A stretch of DNA of 64,000 nucleotides from Pseudanabaena minima (GTDB taxonomy: Bacteria; Cyanobacteriota; Cyanobacteriia; Pseudanabaenales; Pseudanabaenaceae). The notes below the pieces were generated by a model. That model was not told the DNA's origin and searched no databases. It saw nothing but the letters and a program-made list of their open reading frames with translations. The position numbers and the translations under genes are program-made. The stretch lies in contig NZ_CP159508.1 in assembly GCF_051131155.1 (NCBI RefSeq), positions 868,001 through 932,000 on the forward strand, written 5' to 3'. This document shows positions 28,501-36,184 of the stretch, piece by piece. How positions within the stretch are numbered: the stretch's first letter is position 1; every line of letters starts with the position of its first letter.

Positions 28501-30500
28501 ATAGCAATGCTAATCAACAAATTCAGAGGGATATTTTTACAGATCATACTGACCAAAGCAATCGCAACGATATTCAGAGAGAAAATAATTTGTCTGACGT
28601 ATCTGCTATGAATATTGAGCAAGACTTTCAGACTAATAAAATACAGAGACAACCTGATATTTCATCAGTAAATCATAATGACCAAGGTGATCGCAATCAA
28701 CAAATTCAAAGACAGTCTGACGTTTCCATAGATAAAAATATTCAACCAGTTACAAATTTTGCTGATTCCCCTATTTTAGACAGTGTTTCTCAAAGCGATC
28801 GCAATATTCAAAGAAATACTGATTTACCACCTACTAATATTACACAAACTTCCCAAACTGATGGTATTCAGAGACAATCTGATGTTTCCACAGTAGACAT
28901 TAATATTTCTGGAGATAATCGCGCACAACAGATTCAAACAAAAGCTGATTTATCGACCTCTAATATTCCCACAGATATAGATTTGCAACCAATTCAAAGA
29001 TTTAGTGACGCTGATATTTCTACTGTAGATATTAATTCTGATTTTTCATCTGTTGATATTACACAATCGCCTCAAGCTAATGACATACAGAGACAATCTA
29101 ATATTTTACAAGGAGATCTCACTAAACAAACTCAACAGAGCGATTCACCTATTGATGCAATACAGAGACAGTCTGATATTTCAGCAACAGATATTCCTCA
29201 GAGCAATCACGCTATTCAACAAGAATCTAATTTATCAACTGTTAATATTGAAAATGCTATTACAAGATCTCCTCAAGGTGAAGCAATACAGACACATTCT
29301 GATGTTTCTATAGTAGATAATATATCCGAAAATAATTCTATTATCCAAAGAGAATCGGATAAATTAGATGTTGATATTACGCAATCTTCTGTAACTAATG
29401 ATAGACAAAATCAATTACAAAGTGGATTACAAAGAGAAATTTCTGATTCTAAAGTAGATAATATTTCTCCAGTTGATCACATCCAACAAATTCAAAGAGA
29501 TTTAGATCCCTCAGAAGTAAATAATGCAGATCGTACTTTATCAATCGATCATACTAATTCAATTCAAAGATCTGCTGATTTAGTTGATCTAAATCCTGAA
29601 GCAACTTTTCAAATGTCAGATAATTTAGAGCATAATAATCTTCAACAAATACAGAAAAAATCTGACCCGAAATCTAATCTCACTACTCCCAAGAAAGATG
29701 ACGCCATTAATAACCAAGCTCCTGTAGAGCAAAATGACAATCAAACAATCATTCAAATGTTAGCTGATCCTAGTAATACTCAGGATTTACAACTTCCCAA
29801 AGCCATTAAAAATCTTGCTCATACTAATTACTTAGGCAATTCATTGTTACTACCATCATCCCAAATACCTAGCCCCATGACATCACAAACAATACAGCGA
29901 TCACAAACAAATCGACGAGATCGACCTGCTCAAGGCAATTTGCCCAATAGTTTAGACAACTTGGCTCAAACAATTCAACCGAAACTAGACAACAATTCTG
30001 ACAATAGCAATAGTCAAACAAGTTCTATGGGGTGGTCAAACATATCAGAATTGTTAGCAAACTTACCACCTCCAAAGGCGAGTTCATCTAAAAGCTCACT
30101 AAATAAACAAACAACTAATACTAGCGATCGCAGTCCTCTCGCAACTAGCCACTCAAGTTCGTCAACAAGTTCTACTAGCAATCAAACAACTATTCAGCGA
30201 TCGGCTGATAGTCCTACTAGCGATAATGATCAAGACTTATACTTAACCCCAACAGGATTACAAAAAGGAAATCCCAACAAAATTACAAATACTCGATCTA
30301 ATACAATTCAACGCGAACTTGCATCTGATACTTTGCCAGAAGCTCAAGTTTCAGTTAATACCAATCATAGTTATAATGCCGAGAACTTTGCCGAAAATCT
30401 TGAAACCCTTGCTCAAGAGATATATATTTTATTAAAGCATCGCTTAGAAACAGAAAGGGAACGACAGGGAACGAGATATCAAGGAAGATTACCTTGGTAA
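22527..30500 (+). CDS. Giant IQR-repeat protein of the injection-system operon, 2657 aa
   Basis: A 7974-bp uninterrupted frame. Residues 1-70 are a non-repetitive, Pro-rich N-terminus. Residues about 100-2450 are degenerate tandem repeats of roughly 20-50 residues built around IQRQxDxS..VDNxSQSDRTIQRE; by hand I count about 60 IQR tripeptides. Composition is Ser/Asp/Gln/Asn/Thr/Ile, with very few Lys and aromatics and no Cys seen, so it is probably disordered or an irregular fibre. The last 45 residues are helical and end ERERQGTRYQGRLPW, like the small protein at 21841-22017. It sits between the tube and Pvc7-like genes. It might be a tape measure, a cargo scaffold inside the tube or a surface fibre. 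The same IQR motif occurs in the leaders of the DUF4157 effectors. No domain is known to me. Confidence 0.8.
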   Translation: MTENIEIPFEANKDGDIPEDLPLGNYTPLLVPPSLGQSFLQPKFIYPLGAVSLVNPDNLAAENDFEQLNNTFDNSPFFDQPLQSDSLSRVDSQATNQPNIQTKAVTSKNNPQRQVQTERSPIDSPKSNSIQRQTLDSYQAQSLNSQNLSSQEFSVNPTSDHNFQTSLDANILENTSIQRSEDLSSTINVTNSKSDRTERIQSQIQRTSEPSSTSSPNPQLPLNSNLPFLETNIEQSNPSNQDKLVQRQTDERQTDETNLAFTNIDLLVGNRPNQTESNLFTVDTPQSPQTDVVQRQSDSSTTNIQNPQIQLNSDLPIANIDTGNNLAGDLNLQPESSFVNANNANNISQTAQVSQANTLQRQANNFPVNNIFQADLTQPIQRQTDSSISNSEISTDNNTQPSQDPSEYPILDNVADSDRTIQQQFELSPVDRIQIPQTDEIQRQLDIALVDNISQGDLTQQIQRQTDLSPSGNTASINTQQIQRFAESPVLDNISQSDRTIQRESRLSSVDNTQSSQSDSLQQQSRISSDVSNENTIPEVNRTIQRESNLAATDTTQSPQTDAIRTQSNISVDDFSQGDRSIQRESLGTVTDITRSDEIRRQSDVNHISQEDYTQQIQRQSQPDIATVDSSVNNNIQSISKPSESPITKSSLADNVVESDRSLQIQRQPDLTISDSSNSTSSNIQPIQRQPETPISDNSFSQSDRTINRETDLAPTNLGQDSQNYDIQRQTDISLVDSPSKSDRATPQESNLSDNNVTQSVANDEIQRKSDVFTVDNSPQSDRTIQRASELSTVEPTQISQPTQIQRQTDITSIEPPPTINSTQSVHRFSEPPIASESDRAIQLSSTLSNIDIGQSSQNTSIQRQTDQTNIADLPESDSSPTSNNSQQIQSSFEPAVLKNIPESDRIIQRQPESEPTDRTIFPTDETQRQLDVSVANNVSGSEHIQPIQRQPDTSISNDNLPYENIQSIPRTSEPPVLDNINQDNRRNIQRETDLTSPADISQDIQTNEIQRQTDGLEANSIPEKDIQLSSTDITQTPLTDNVQRQPDLFAVDNNIARDSRTQQIQTRPDLSTSDISTNRDSQQFQRFSDTDISTVDQISEGIQRKSSLSPDLNQFRQTDAIQKETDVSVIGSIDQSDRSIQREFDFSPTDDITQSLLTDSLQRESVNAQVDNSIFSNETTQQIQRQADLNISDRNSENDNIQPTQKTSKSPALDHITQDNHTIQREADLSPIDSTQVLQPNEIQRQTNISDVESIAQGDLPIQRSADLSPTNSPQTPQIDIIQRQPNTSTVDHSTSGSPHTQQIQRTSDLSDSDIIPNSNIQQAVIVSESPILDSLSRSDRTQQIQTKPEVSTSDISTNRDSQQIQRIDDTDISTVDSISESIQQKTDNSAIDAISQGDRTIQQRTDLFNNFNNIEIPQSPQINDIQRQPDVAINIAQEDLSQHIQQTDSSISNSNTTASPVEQIQRESDVSTIDIKQNLQTNELQRQTELSDSISQGDRSEEIQSNSDLSPTDSKQSSQANVIQKHPDISTVSNSISEDSLTQQIQRTSDLPNSDIATNSNIQQISGVSESPVLDSLSQGDRTQKIQTKPDISTSDISTNRELQLIQRFVNTDISNVDINSENIQRRIDSTPVELTQSQADETQRQPNISFADNTTQSNLSVQREANLFSNVDTIQSPQTNGIQEPSNISIDSTTQESIVQKTQQASPFIADSIDISNPVQPIQREAVVDHADQSDRTIQREPDLSPTDGTQIPQTNEIQRQTDSSEVDSIAQSDQPIQSKADLLPNDSTSTNPQANVIQRHPDISTVDHNTQQIQRTSNLPDLDITSNSTIQQTVRDSESPILNSITERDRPQQIQRTSDLPNSDIANNSNIQQISGFSESPVLDNLSSQSDRSQQIQTNPDVSTSDISTNRDPQQIQRFVDADISNVDINSENIQRRIDSTPVEITQSQSDATQRQTDISLANNADQGDRTIQRKNDLFNNKDLPISDSNANQQIQRDIFTDHTDQSNRNDIQRENNLSDVSAMNIEQDFQTNKIQRQPDISSVNHNDQGDRNQQIQRQSDVSIDKNIQPVTNFADSPILDSVSQSDRNIQRNTDLPPTNITQTSQTDGIQRQSDVSTVDINISGDNRAQQIQTKADLSTSNIPTDIDLQPIQRFSDADISTVDINSDFSSVDITQSPQANDIQRQSNILQGDLTKQTQQSDSPIDAIQRQSDISATDIPQSNHAIQQESNLSTVNIENAITRSPQGEAIQTHSDVSIVDNISENNSIIQRESDKLDVDITQSSVTNDRQNQLQSGLQREISDSKVDNISPVDHIQQIQRDLDPSEVNNADRTLSIDHTNSIQRSADLVDLNPEATFQMSDNLEHNNLQQIQKKSDPKSNLTTPKKDDAINNQAPVEQNDNQTIIQMLADPSNTQDLQLPKAIKNLAHTNYLGNSLLLPSSQIPSPMTSQTIQRSQTNRRDRPAQGNLPNSLDNLAQTIQPKLDNNSDNSNSQTSSMGWSNISELLANLPPPKASSSKSSLNKQTTNTSDRSPLATSHSSSSTSSTSNQTTIQRSADSPTSDNDQDLYLTPTGLQKGNPNKITNTRSNTIQRELASDTLPEAQVSVNTNHSYNAENFAENLETLAQEIYILLKHRLETERERQGTRYQGRLPW
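27161..27480 (+). repeat. Segmental repeat inside the giant gene, copy 1
   Basis: Starting ACAAATTCAAAGAACATCTG, this stretch encodes TSDLPNSDIATNSNIQQIS through SENIQRRIDSTPVE and is nearly identical over about 300 bp to 28092-28415. The far higher similarity than between other repeats points to a recent duplication within the coding sequence. Confidence 0.75.
28092..28415 (+). repeat. Segmental repeat inside the giant gene, copy 2
   Basis: Encodes TSDLPNSDIANNSNIQQIS through SENIQRRIDSTPVE; partner of 27161-27480. Differences are mostly single bases, plus a three-base step near SQSDRS. Looser relatives of its middle part (STSDISTNRDSQQ) occur near 25720, 26560 and 28930. Confidence 0.75.
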
Positions 30501-30559
30501 TTCAAAGCTTTAATCAGTTATTTTAGAGATTTTTTCAGAAACTTTTAGGTAAACAGATT

Positions 30560-30997
30560 ATGACACTCGTTAAAGCAATGCTCACCACTACCGATGCAGG
30601 TGCTGTAGCCATCAATTTCCAATTTAACCCCGAAAGTTTGTCGTTTTCGAGAACGGTTAATTGGAAAGTAGAAGATGGTGCATATACCGCAGCAGGTTTT
30701 CCAAAAGTTTCTTACTCCAATCGAGGTGCGGAAACTTTGAAGTTGTCAAATTTATGGTTTGATACTTATGAATACCCAACCAAAACAAGTGTTCTCGATC
30801 TCATCTCGCCGATCATCAAATCCACAGAAATTGCAGGATCATTAAAACGTCCACCCGTATATATATTTGCTTGGGGAGAACAATATCTTAAATGTGTTGT
30901 CACCAACATTAGCTATGATCTAACCATGTTTCTCGCCGATGGTACTCCTGTCAGGGCTAAGGTAAGCATTGATCTCCAAGAAGTTGATGACATTTAA
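30560..30997 (+). CDS. CIS tube-initiator / LysM-type protein (Afp7/Pvc7-like)
   Basis: 145 residues. Matches the contractile-injection-system tube protein N-terminal domain: INFQFNPESLSFSRTVNW, then LKLSNLWFDTYE, PPVYIFAWG and VVTNISYDLTMFLADGTPVRAKVSIDLQEV. In phage and CIS structures this protein joins the tube to the spike complex. The typical C-terminal LysM extension is absent, so this is the short form. Lies 59 bp after the giant gene. Just past the stop codon a 15-base unit, AGTTGATGACATTTA, is directly repeated (30982-30996 and 31001-31015). Confidence 0.88.
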   Translation: MTLVKAMLTTTDAGAVAINFQFNPESLSFSRTVNWKVEDGAYTAAGFPKVSYSNRGAETLKLSNLWFDTYEYPTKTSVLDLISPIIKSTEIAGSLKRPPVYIFAWGEQYLKCVVTNISYDLTMFLADGTPVRAKVSIDLQEVDDI

Positions 30998-31060
30998 GTT
31001 AGTTGATGACATTTAGAAATATTCCCAACAACACTTTTTTATTAATAACTAAAATTACCA

Positions 31061-32953
31061 ATGCCAGCAACATATAGATCTCAGTTTTCCCTTACAATAG
31101 ATGGAACTTCTGCTTCCGAAGATTTGATTGCCGATATTTTACAAGTATCCGCCGAAGAAAGCCTGCATCAACTCGGCATGTTTACACTGATCATTAGTAA
31201 TAATTACTTCTATGGTGATAGCACAGTACCTTGGAAGCATATGAGCAAATTTGCGATCGGTAAAAAAGTCAAGATTGGATTCACCGCCAGCACCACAGAA
31301 GACCCTGACTTTGACGATGCATCGTCTGCATATGTCTTAGAAGGTGAAATTACTGCCATAGAAACAGATTTTACGGCAGACGCTAAGGCTCCGATTATCA
31401 TTCGTGGCTATGACGTTGCCCATCGCTTACATAGAGGTCGGCACAATCGTTCTTTCATAAAAATGAGTGACAGCGATATTGTCAAAAAACTAGCTGGTGA
31501 ATCTGGCATTGCAATTGGGACGATCACCGCAACTACCCCAATCCATGAATATGTATTCCAAGAGAATCAAACGAATATGGAATTTTTGCAGGAACGCGCA
31601 GCACGCAATGGTTTTGAGCTATATATGCAAGATGGGAAGTTAAATTTTCGTAAATCCACAAAAGGTGCAGAGATATCTCTTAAATGGTTAAAAGATCTAT
31701 CTAGCTTTCGAGTCCGTGTTACGGGGGCAGAGCAAGTTAACTCGGTTGAAGTAAGAGGCTGGGACTACAAGACAAAAAAAGCGATCGTTTCTACAGCATC
31801 CACTGAGTCAGTAATTACCAGCAATACTAGCGGTAAAGGCAGTTCAACTAGTAGTGCATTTACTGGTAAGCCCACTGCTCCGAAAGTGATTGTTGTCGAT
31901 CAGCCAATTTTTAGCGCTGCTGAAGCTCAAAAAATCGCTCAATCTTTATGTGATGAATTAGGGGGCGAATTTGTCAATGCCGATGCAAAAGGCACTGGTA
32001 ATCCCTTAATCAGGGCAGGTAAGGTCATAAAGCTAACTGACATGGGCAACTATAGTGGTAGTTATTATGTTACCGAAACTCATCATTTATTTCAGAATCG
32101 AACGTACATTACCCATTTCAGCGTGCGCGGTCTGCGTGGTGGCGATTTGTATTCCATTTTGTCATCCAAGACTCATTTGCAACCAGGTCAAACCATGTTG
32201 GTTGGTATAGTTACAAACAATAATGATCCTGACCAATGCGGAAGGGTCAAAGTTAAATTTCCGACGCTTACCGAGGAACACGAAAGCAACTGGGCTAGGG
32301 TTGTAGGCGTGGGCGCAGGTTCAAATAGAGGTTTTGACTGTCTTCCAGAAATAAATGATGAGGTTTTAGTAGCTTTTGAGCATGGTGATATTCATCGACC
32401 TTATGTAATCGGTGGAGTATGGAATGGTACTGACGCACCACCTGAGGCTGTAGCCGAAAGTGTTGCAAGCGGTAAAGTCCGTTTACGAACTTTTAAGACT
32501 CGCCTTGGACATAAGTTACAGTTTGTTGAGGAAGACAAAGGGGCTACCAAAAAAGGAATCTATATTAATACTGTTGGCGGACATAATCTTAGAATTAATG
32601 ACAGCGACAAATTTGTTGAACTCGAAACTACTGGTGGTCACAAATTTCGGACTGATGATAGTAGTAAGGTAATTAGTCTCACTTCAACGGGAGATATAAC
32701 GGTTAAAACTGGTACATCTGGGACAGCTAAAGATTTAACGATTAATGCGGCTAATATGACCTTAACCGCAACAACCAACATTACGCTTAAAGTGGGTAGT
32801 AACAAAATAGTGATTTCTAACACAGGTGTAGTAATTGAAGGAACGCAAGTACAGATTAAAGGTACGGCTACAGCCAAAATGGAAGCCCCAATGGTTAATG
32901 TCGAAGCTACTGGAATCAATACAATTAAAGGTAGTTTAGTTAAGATTAATTAG
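31061..32953 (+). CDS. VgrG/gp27-gp5-like central spike protein (Pvc8-like)
   Basis: 630 residues. The N-terminal part (about 1-370) is gp27/phage late-control-D-like (DVAHRLHRGRHNRSF, VFQENQTNMEFLQERAARNG). A gp5-type OB domain follows (about 378-465: LVGIVTNNNDPDQCGRVKVKF, ESNWARVV, DEVLVAFEHGDIHRPYVIGG). The C-terminal 130 residues contain repeated short TITLK/VTL-type strands that form the beta-helical needle. As a trimer it forms the hub and spike under the tube. It lies directly before the PAAR-like tip gene, the normal order. Confidence 0.93.
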   Translation: MPATYRSQFSLTIDGTSASEDLIADILQVSAEESLHQLGMFTLIISNNYFYGDSTVPWKHMSKFAIGKKVKIGFTASTTEDPDFDDASSAYVLEGEITAIETDFTADAKAPIIIRGYDVAHRLHRGRHNRSFIKMSDSDIVKKLAGESGIAIGTITATTPIHEYVFQENQTNMEFLQERAARNGFELYMQDGKLNFRKSTKGAEISLKWLKDLSSFRVRVTGAEQVNSVEVRGWDYKTKKAIVSTASTESVITSNTSGKGSSTSSAFTGKPTAPKVIVVDQPIFSAAEAQKIAQSLCDELGGEFVNADAKGTGNPLIRAGKVIKLTDMGNYSGSYYVTETHHLFQNRTYITHFSVRGLRGGDLYSILSSKTHLQPGQTMLVGIVTNNNDPDQCGRVKVKFPTLTEEHESNWARVVGVGAGSNRGFDCLPEINDEVLVAFEHGDIHRPYVIGGVWNGTDAPPEAVAESVASGKVRLRTFKTRLGHKLQFVEEDKGATKKGIYINTVGGHNLRINDSDKFVELETTGGHKFRTDDSSKVISLTSTGDITVKTGTSGTAKDLTINAANMTLTATTNITLKVGSNKIVISNTGVVIEGTQVQIKGTATAKMEAPMVNVEATGINTIKGSLVKIN

Positions 32954-32984
32954 TGTGATTAATTAATATTTTTAAGAAGTAATT

Positions 32985-33377
32985 ATGGGACAACAAGTAG
33001 TTTTAAGTGGAATACTTCAATGTAGTTTTGGCGCTGCACCAGTTCCGCTCGTGGTCACTCCTGAGAAGCTCGTCCTTGCGGGAAATCTTCCCGCTGCGAA
33101 TATTATGGATCATATACCAATCAAGAATATTCCTTCATTTGGACTTTGTAGAGCACCGCTCAATCCTGCGGTTATTGCTGCGACTGCCCTCCCAGTACCT
33201 GGAGTGCCAAAACCAGCACCTTGTGTACCAGTAACACCTGCTCCTTGGATTGTTGGAGCGCCAACTGTCTTAATTGGTAATTTTCCTGCGCTTAACAATT
33301 CTTCAAAGTGTATGTGTGTTTGGGGTGGGGTGATTTCAATTAATTATGCTGGACAGGCAACAGTACAGATTCCATAA
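32985..33377 (+). CDS. PAAR-like spike-tip protein (DUF4280-like, Pvc10 type)
   Basis: 130 residues. Begins VVLSGILQCSFGAAPVPLVV and ends with a Cys-containing WGGVISINYAGQATVQIP strand pair. Gly/Pro-rich with regularly spaced CxC-like positions (CRAPLNP, CVPVTPAPW, CMCVWGG). PAAR and DUF4280 proteins cap the spike trimer with a sharp metal-binding cone and can carry effectors. Lies 31 bp after the spike gene. The residues after the Ala/Pro-rich middle (VPKPAPCVPVTPAPW) match the family pattern. Confidence 0.87.
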   Translation: MGQQVVLSGILQCSFGAAPVPLVVTPEKLVLAGNLPAANIMDHIPIKNIPSFGLCRAPLNPAVIAATALPVPGVPKPAPCVPVTPAPWIVGAPTVLIGNFPALNNSSKCMCVWGGVISINYAGQATVQIP

Positions 33378-33393
33378 GCAACTATTAGCAAAC

Positions 33394-33801
33394 ATGAGTG
33401 ATTTAGAAAGAGACTATCTGGGTAGGGGAATTTCGTTCCCTTTACGGATTAATGTTCAAGGTGAACTAAAAACTGATGGTGGCGATCGCAACTTGGAAGA
33501 GTCGATCGCCACAATTCTAAATACAAAGTTAGGAGAGCGAGTATATCGCCCTAATTTTGGCAGTCGCTTATCGGATCTCACTTTTGCGCCGATGAATCCA
33601 CAGACAATCTTGCTAGCCAGAATCTATGTTGAGGAAGCATTGAATAGATGGGAACCTAGGATTAAGGTTACAGGAGTTTATGCAGAGCCTGATCCAATTA
33701 GAGGACGTTTAGATCTAAAAATCCTCTATGAAATAAAGGAGAGCCATGACCGTCGTAGCATGGTTTATCCGTTTTATTTACTACCCCCCAATGGCAATTA
33801 A
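33394..33801 (+). CDS. Baseplate wedge protein, gp25-like (Pvc9 type)
   Basis: 135 residues from the ATG at 33394; an upstream in-frame ATG at 33346 would overlap the tip gene. Matches phage T4 gp25: GRGISFPLRIN, the conserved ESIATILNTKLGERVYRPNFG with the EPR-like turn, then VEEALNRWEPRIKV. gp25 is the sheath-initiation part of the baseplate and templates the first sheath ring, so its presence implies a sheath gene exists somewhere in this genome. 142 bp separate it from the next gene, with an imperfect hairpin at 33795-33860. Confidence 0.93.
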   Translation: MSDLERDYLGRGISFPLRINVQGELKTDGGDRNLEESIATILNTKLGERVYRPNFGSRLSDLTFAPMNPQTILLARIYVEEALNRWEPRIKVTGVYAEPDPIRGRLDLKILYEIKESHDRRSMVYPFYLLPPNGN

Positions 33802-33943
33802 AGAACCGATTTTTTATGGCATGTCTTTGCCGTGCCACAAAAATTGGCTTTAACTTTTTGAAATAATTTGGTATTTAATCGCGAAGGGTAAACATAGCTA
33901 GTAAAATCAAAACATCGCCAAATTCACCGAAGAGCATTGTGTA

Positions 33944-36154
33944 ATGACGAAAGAGTTTGATTTTCTTCCCAATTTGCCAAAATCTGATCTTGACGATCGC
34001 ACCTTTGCAGAATTGGTGAATGAGTGTCTTCTCAGAATCCCGCGCTATTGTCCAGAATGGACAAATTATAACCCTAGCGATCCAGGTGTTACTCTGATTG
34101 AATTATTTGCTTGGTTAACCGATCAGATGTTGATGCGGTTTAATCAAGTACCGCGACGTAACTATGTTGCTTTTTTAGAATTATTAGGGATTCGCTTACA
34201 GCCACCTGCACCTGCTCAAACAGAGGTAACTTTTTATCTGAGTGCCTCTTTACCAGAACCCTATACAATTCCTGCGGGGATTGAAGTTGCTACGCTGCGA
34301 ACTGAAACTGAAGATGCGATCATCTTTAGTACCGATCAACCTCTGGTAATTGGGAATCCCCGCATTTTACATTTACTAGCTGCACCTAGAGCCGAAGAAA
34401 ATCCTGAGTTTTTACGAGATTTACTCTTAGATGTATGGACAGAGGATCGCGAAGAGGGTTGGTCTGGGCAGGAAATTGCCCTATTTAGTGAACCACCTCA
34501 ACCAAATAATTGTTTCTATGTAGTGTTTGATGGAGAGCAACCGATCAATGGTAATGTAGTAGCCCTCAACTTGAAGGGAGAATCAGCAACAACGACAGGG
34601 ATTAATCCTAATAATCCACCTCGATTTTGGGAAGCATGGAATGGCAATGCATGGCAACCTGTACTCCAAAAAGAAAGTGACGATCACACGAAAGGATTTA
34701 GTTTTAGTGAATTAGCCAATGAAGGGATAAATCCTTTGCAGGGTGCAGAAGTAATCTTTCATTTGCCTCTAACATGGGAAGTGACACAGTTTTCGACTTA
34801 TCGAGGGCGGTGGTTACGCTGTAGCTACGTCGAACCAACAGCTAATCAGTCAGCCTATAGCCGATCGCCACATATTATTGGCATGGCAGCAAGAGCGATC
34901 GGGGGAACGGTCAAGGCAACTCAATGTCATGCCTTAGTAAATGAAGTTTTGGGAGAGAGTAATGGCAAATCAGGGCAGGTGTTTCAACTAATGCACCACC
35001 CAGTATTGCCTCGTCAAGCTGATGAATATCTCCTAATTACCCCCCCCATTGGACTGCCACAAATATGGCACGAAGTTGCCGACTTTTCTGAGTCTACAGA
35101 AAGTGATCCGCACTATATTATCGATTCTACTTCAGGGCAAGTTCAATTTGGTCCTTTTGTGCAAACTCCCAATTATCAGAGTCAGCACACATTGCAACGT
35201 TTACGGATTCAAGGTGAACCGATGCAAAGAGTGGTGTCGGATCAGACCAAGGCGATCGCCATGAATACGAAGTCAACTGGTACTCAATATGGCGCAGTTC
35301 CCCCAAAAGGCTCAATCATTCAAATGGTGAAATATCGTACAGGTGGAGGGTTTCGCGGTAATGTACAGCGCGGCAGTTTGCGAATAGCCAAAAATGCTAT
35401 CCCCTATGTAGCCAGTTTAACCAACCATATTTCAGCTAGTAATGGCGTTGACGCGGAATCCCTTGATGATGTGGCGGTGCGCGTCCCCAAAATGCTCCGA
35501 ACTCGCGATCGCGCCATTACCCAGACAGATTTTGAATACTTGACCATGATTGCAGGAGATGGTGCTGTAGCTCGCGTCATCTGTGCACCTACTCGGAGGC
35601 AAGAGGCGGGAACTGTAAAGTTGCTGGTTGTCCCTAGAGTCCGCACTGAAAGCATTGAGCAAGGACAAGGGATTGCTCCTGATCAGTTCATCTTAACCAA
35701 GCCTCTAATTGATCGAGTATCGAACTATCTCGATGAACGGAAGATGCTAGGCATCCAAATTCAACTAGACCAACCTGAATATGTCGGGGTCTGTGTCCAG
35801 ACTGAGATTGCCCTAGAGTCTTCCTATAGCAATCCACAGGTGCAGCAAGATATTGTTCGTCAGCTTAAGGTAATGCTCTATCGCTTTCTGAATCCGATTA
35901 CGGGTGGAGTTAGTGGGCAAGGTTGGGAGTTTGGTCGTCCTGTTTATCCATCTGATATTGTCAAACTGTTACAAAATTTTCAAGGTGTGCGCTTTTTAGG
36001 TACAGTACAACTATTTGAGTTGCGCTATGAAAATGGCGAATGGATAAGAAGACTCGCACCACAACCAATGATTGACCCAGGTTCAGTTGGATTGATCTGC
36101 TCTTGGCGCAGTCCTAGATTACGCTCTAGCCATGTGATTAATATTGTCAGTTAA
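33944..36154 (+). CDS. Baseplate wedge protein, gp6 / J-like (Pvc11 type)
   Basis: 736 residues. The N-terminus is the standard one for putative baseplate assembly proteins: DDRTFAELVNECLLRIPRYCPEWT, then NPSDPGVTLIELFAWLTDQM. A middle baseplate_J core follows (VDAESLDDVAVRVPKMLRTRDRAITQTDFEYL) and a C-terminal V-shaped domain (GQGWEFGRPVYPSDIVKLLQ). It assembles into the inner baseplate ring that holds the trigger for contraction. Starts 142 bp after gp25 and is followed 30 bp later by the tail-protein gene. No frameshift seen. Confidence 0.93.
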   Translation: MTKEFDFLPNLPKSDLDDRTFAELVNECLLRIPRYCPEWTNYNPSDPGVTLIELFAWLTDQMLMRFNQVPRRNYVAFLELLGIRLQPPAPAQTEVTFYLSASLPEPYTIPAGIEVATLRTETEDAIIFSTDQPLVIGNPRILHLLAAPRAEENPEFLRDLLLDVWTEDREEGWSGQEIALFSEPPQPNNCFYVVFDGEQPINGNVVALNLKGESATTTGINPNNPPRFWEAWNGNAWQPVLQKESDDHTKGFSFSELANEGINPLQGAEVIFHLPLTWEVTQFSTYRGRWLRCSYVEPTANQSAYSRSPHIIGMAARAIGGTVKATQCHALVNEVLGESNGKSGQVFQLMHHPVLPRQADEYLLITPPIGLPQIWHEVADFSESTESDPHYIIDSTSGQVQFGPFVQTPNYQSQHTLQRLRIQGEPMQRVVSDQTKAIAMNTKSTGTQYGAVPPKGSIIQMVKYRTGGGFRGNVQRGSLRIAKNAIPYVASLTNHISASNGVDAESLDDVAVRVPKMLRTRDRAITQTDFEYLTMIAGDGAVARVICAPTRRQEAGTVKLLVVPRVRTESIEQGQGIAPDQFILTKPLIDRVSNYLDERKMLGIQIQLDQPEYVGVCVQTEIALESSYSNPQVQQDIVRQLKVMLYRFLNPITGGVSGQGWEFGRPVYPSDIVKLLQNFQGVRFLGTVQLFELRYENGEWIRRLAPQPMIDPGSVGLICSWRSPRLRSSHVINIVS

Positions 36155-36184
36155 GCCCATGACAACATCTAAACACCACCTCCT

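Noticed and set aside
25027..29313. Several 60-86 codon frames inside the giant gene on both strands
   Set aside because: All are out-of-frame readings of the same IQR-coding repeat and have no start signals.
22527..30500. CRISPR array or DNA minisatellite as the explanation of the repeats
   Set aside because: Repeat length varies, the reading frame is kept for 2657 codons and substitutions are protein-like; it is a coding repeat.
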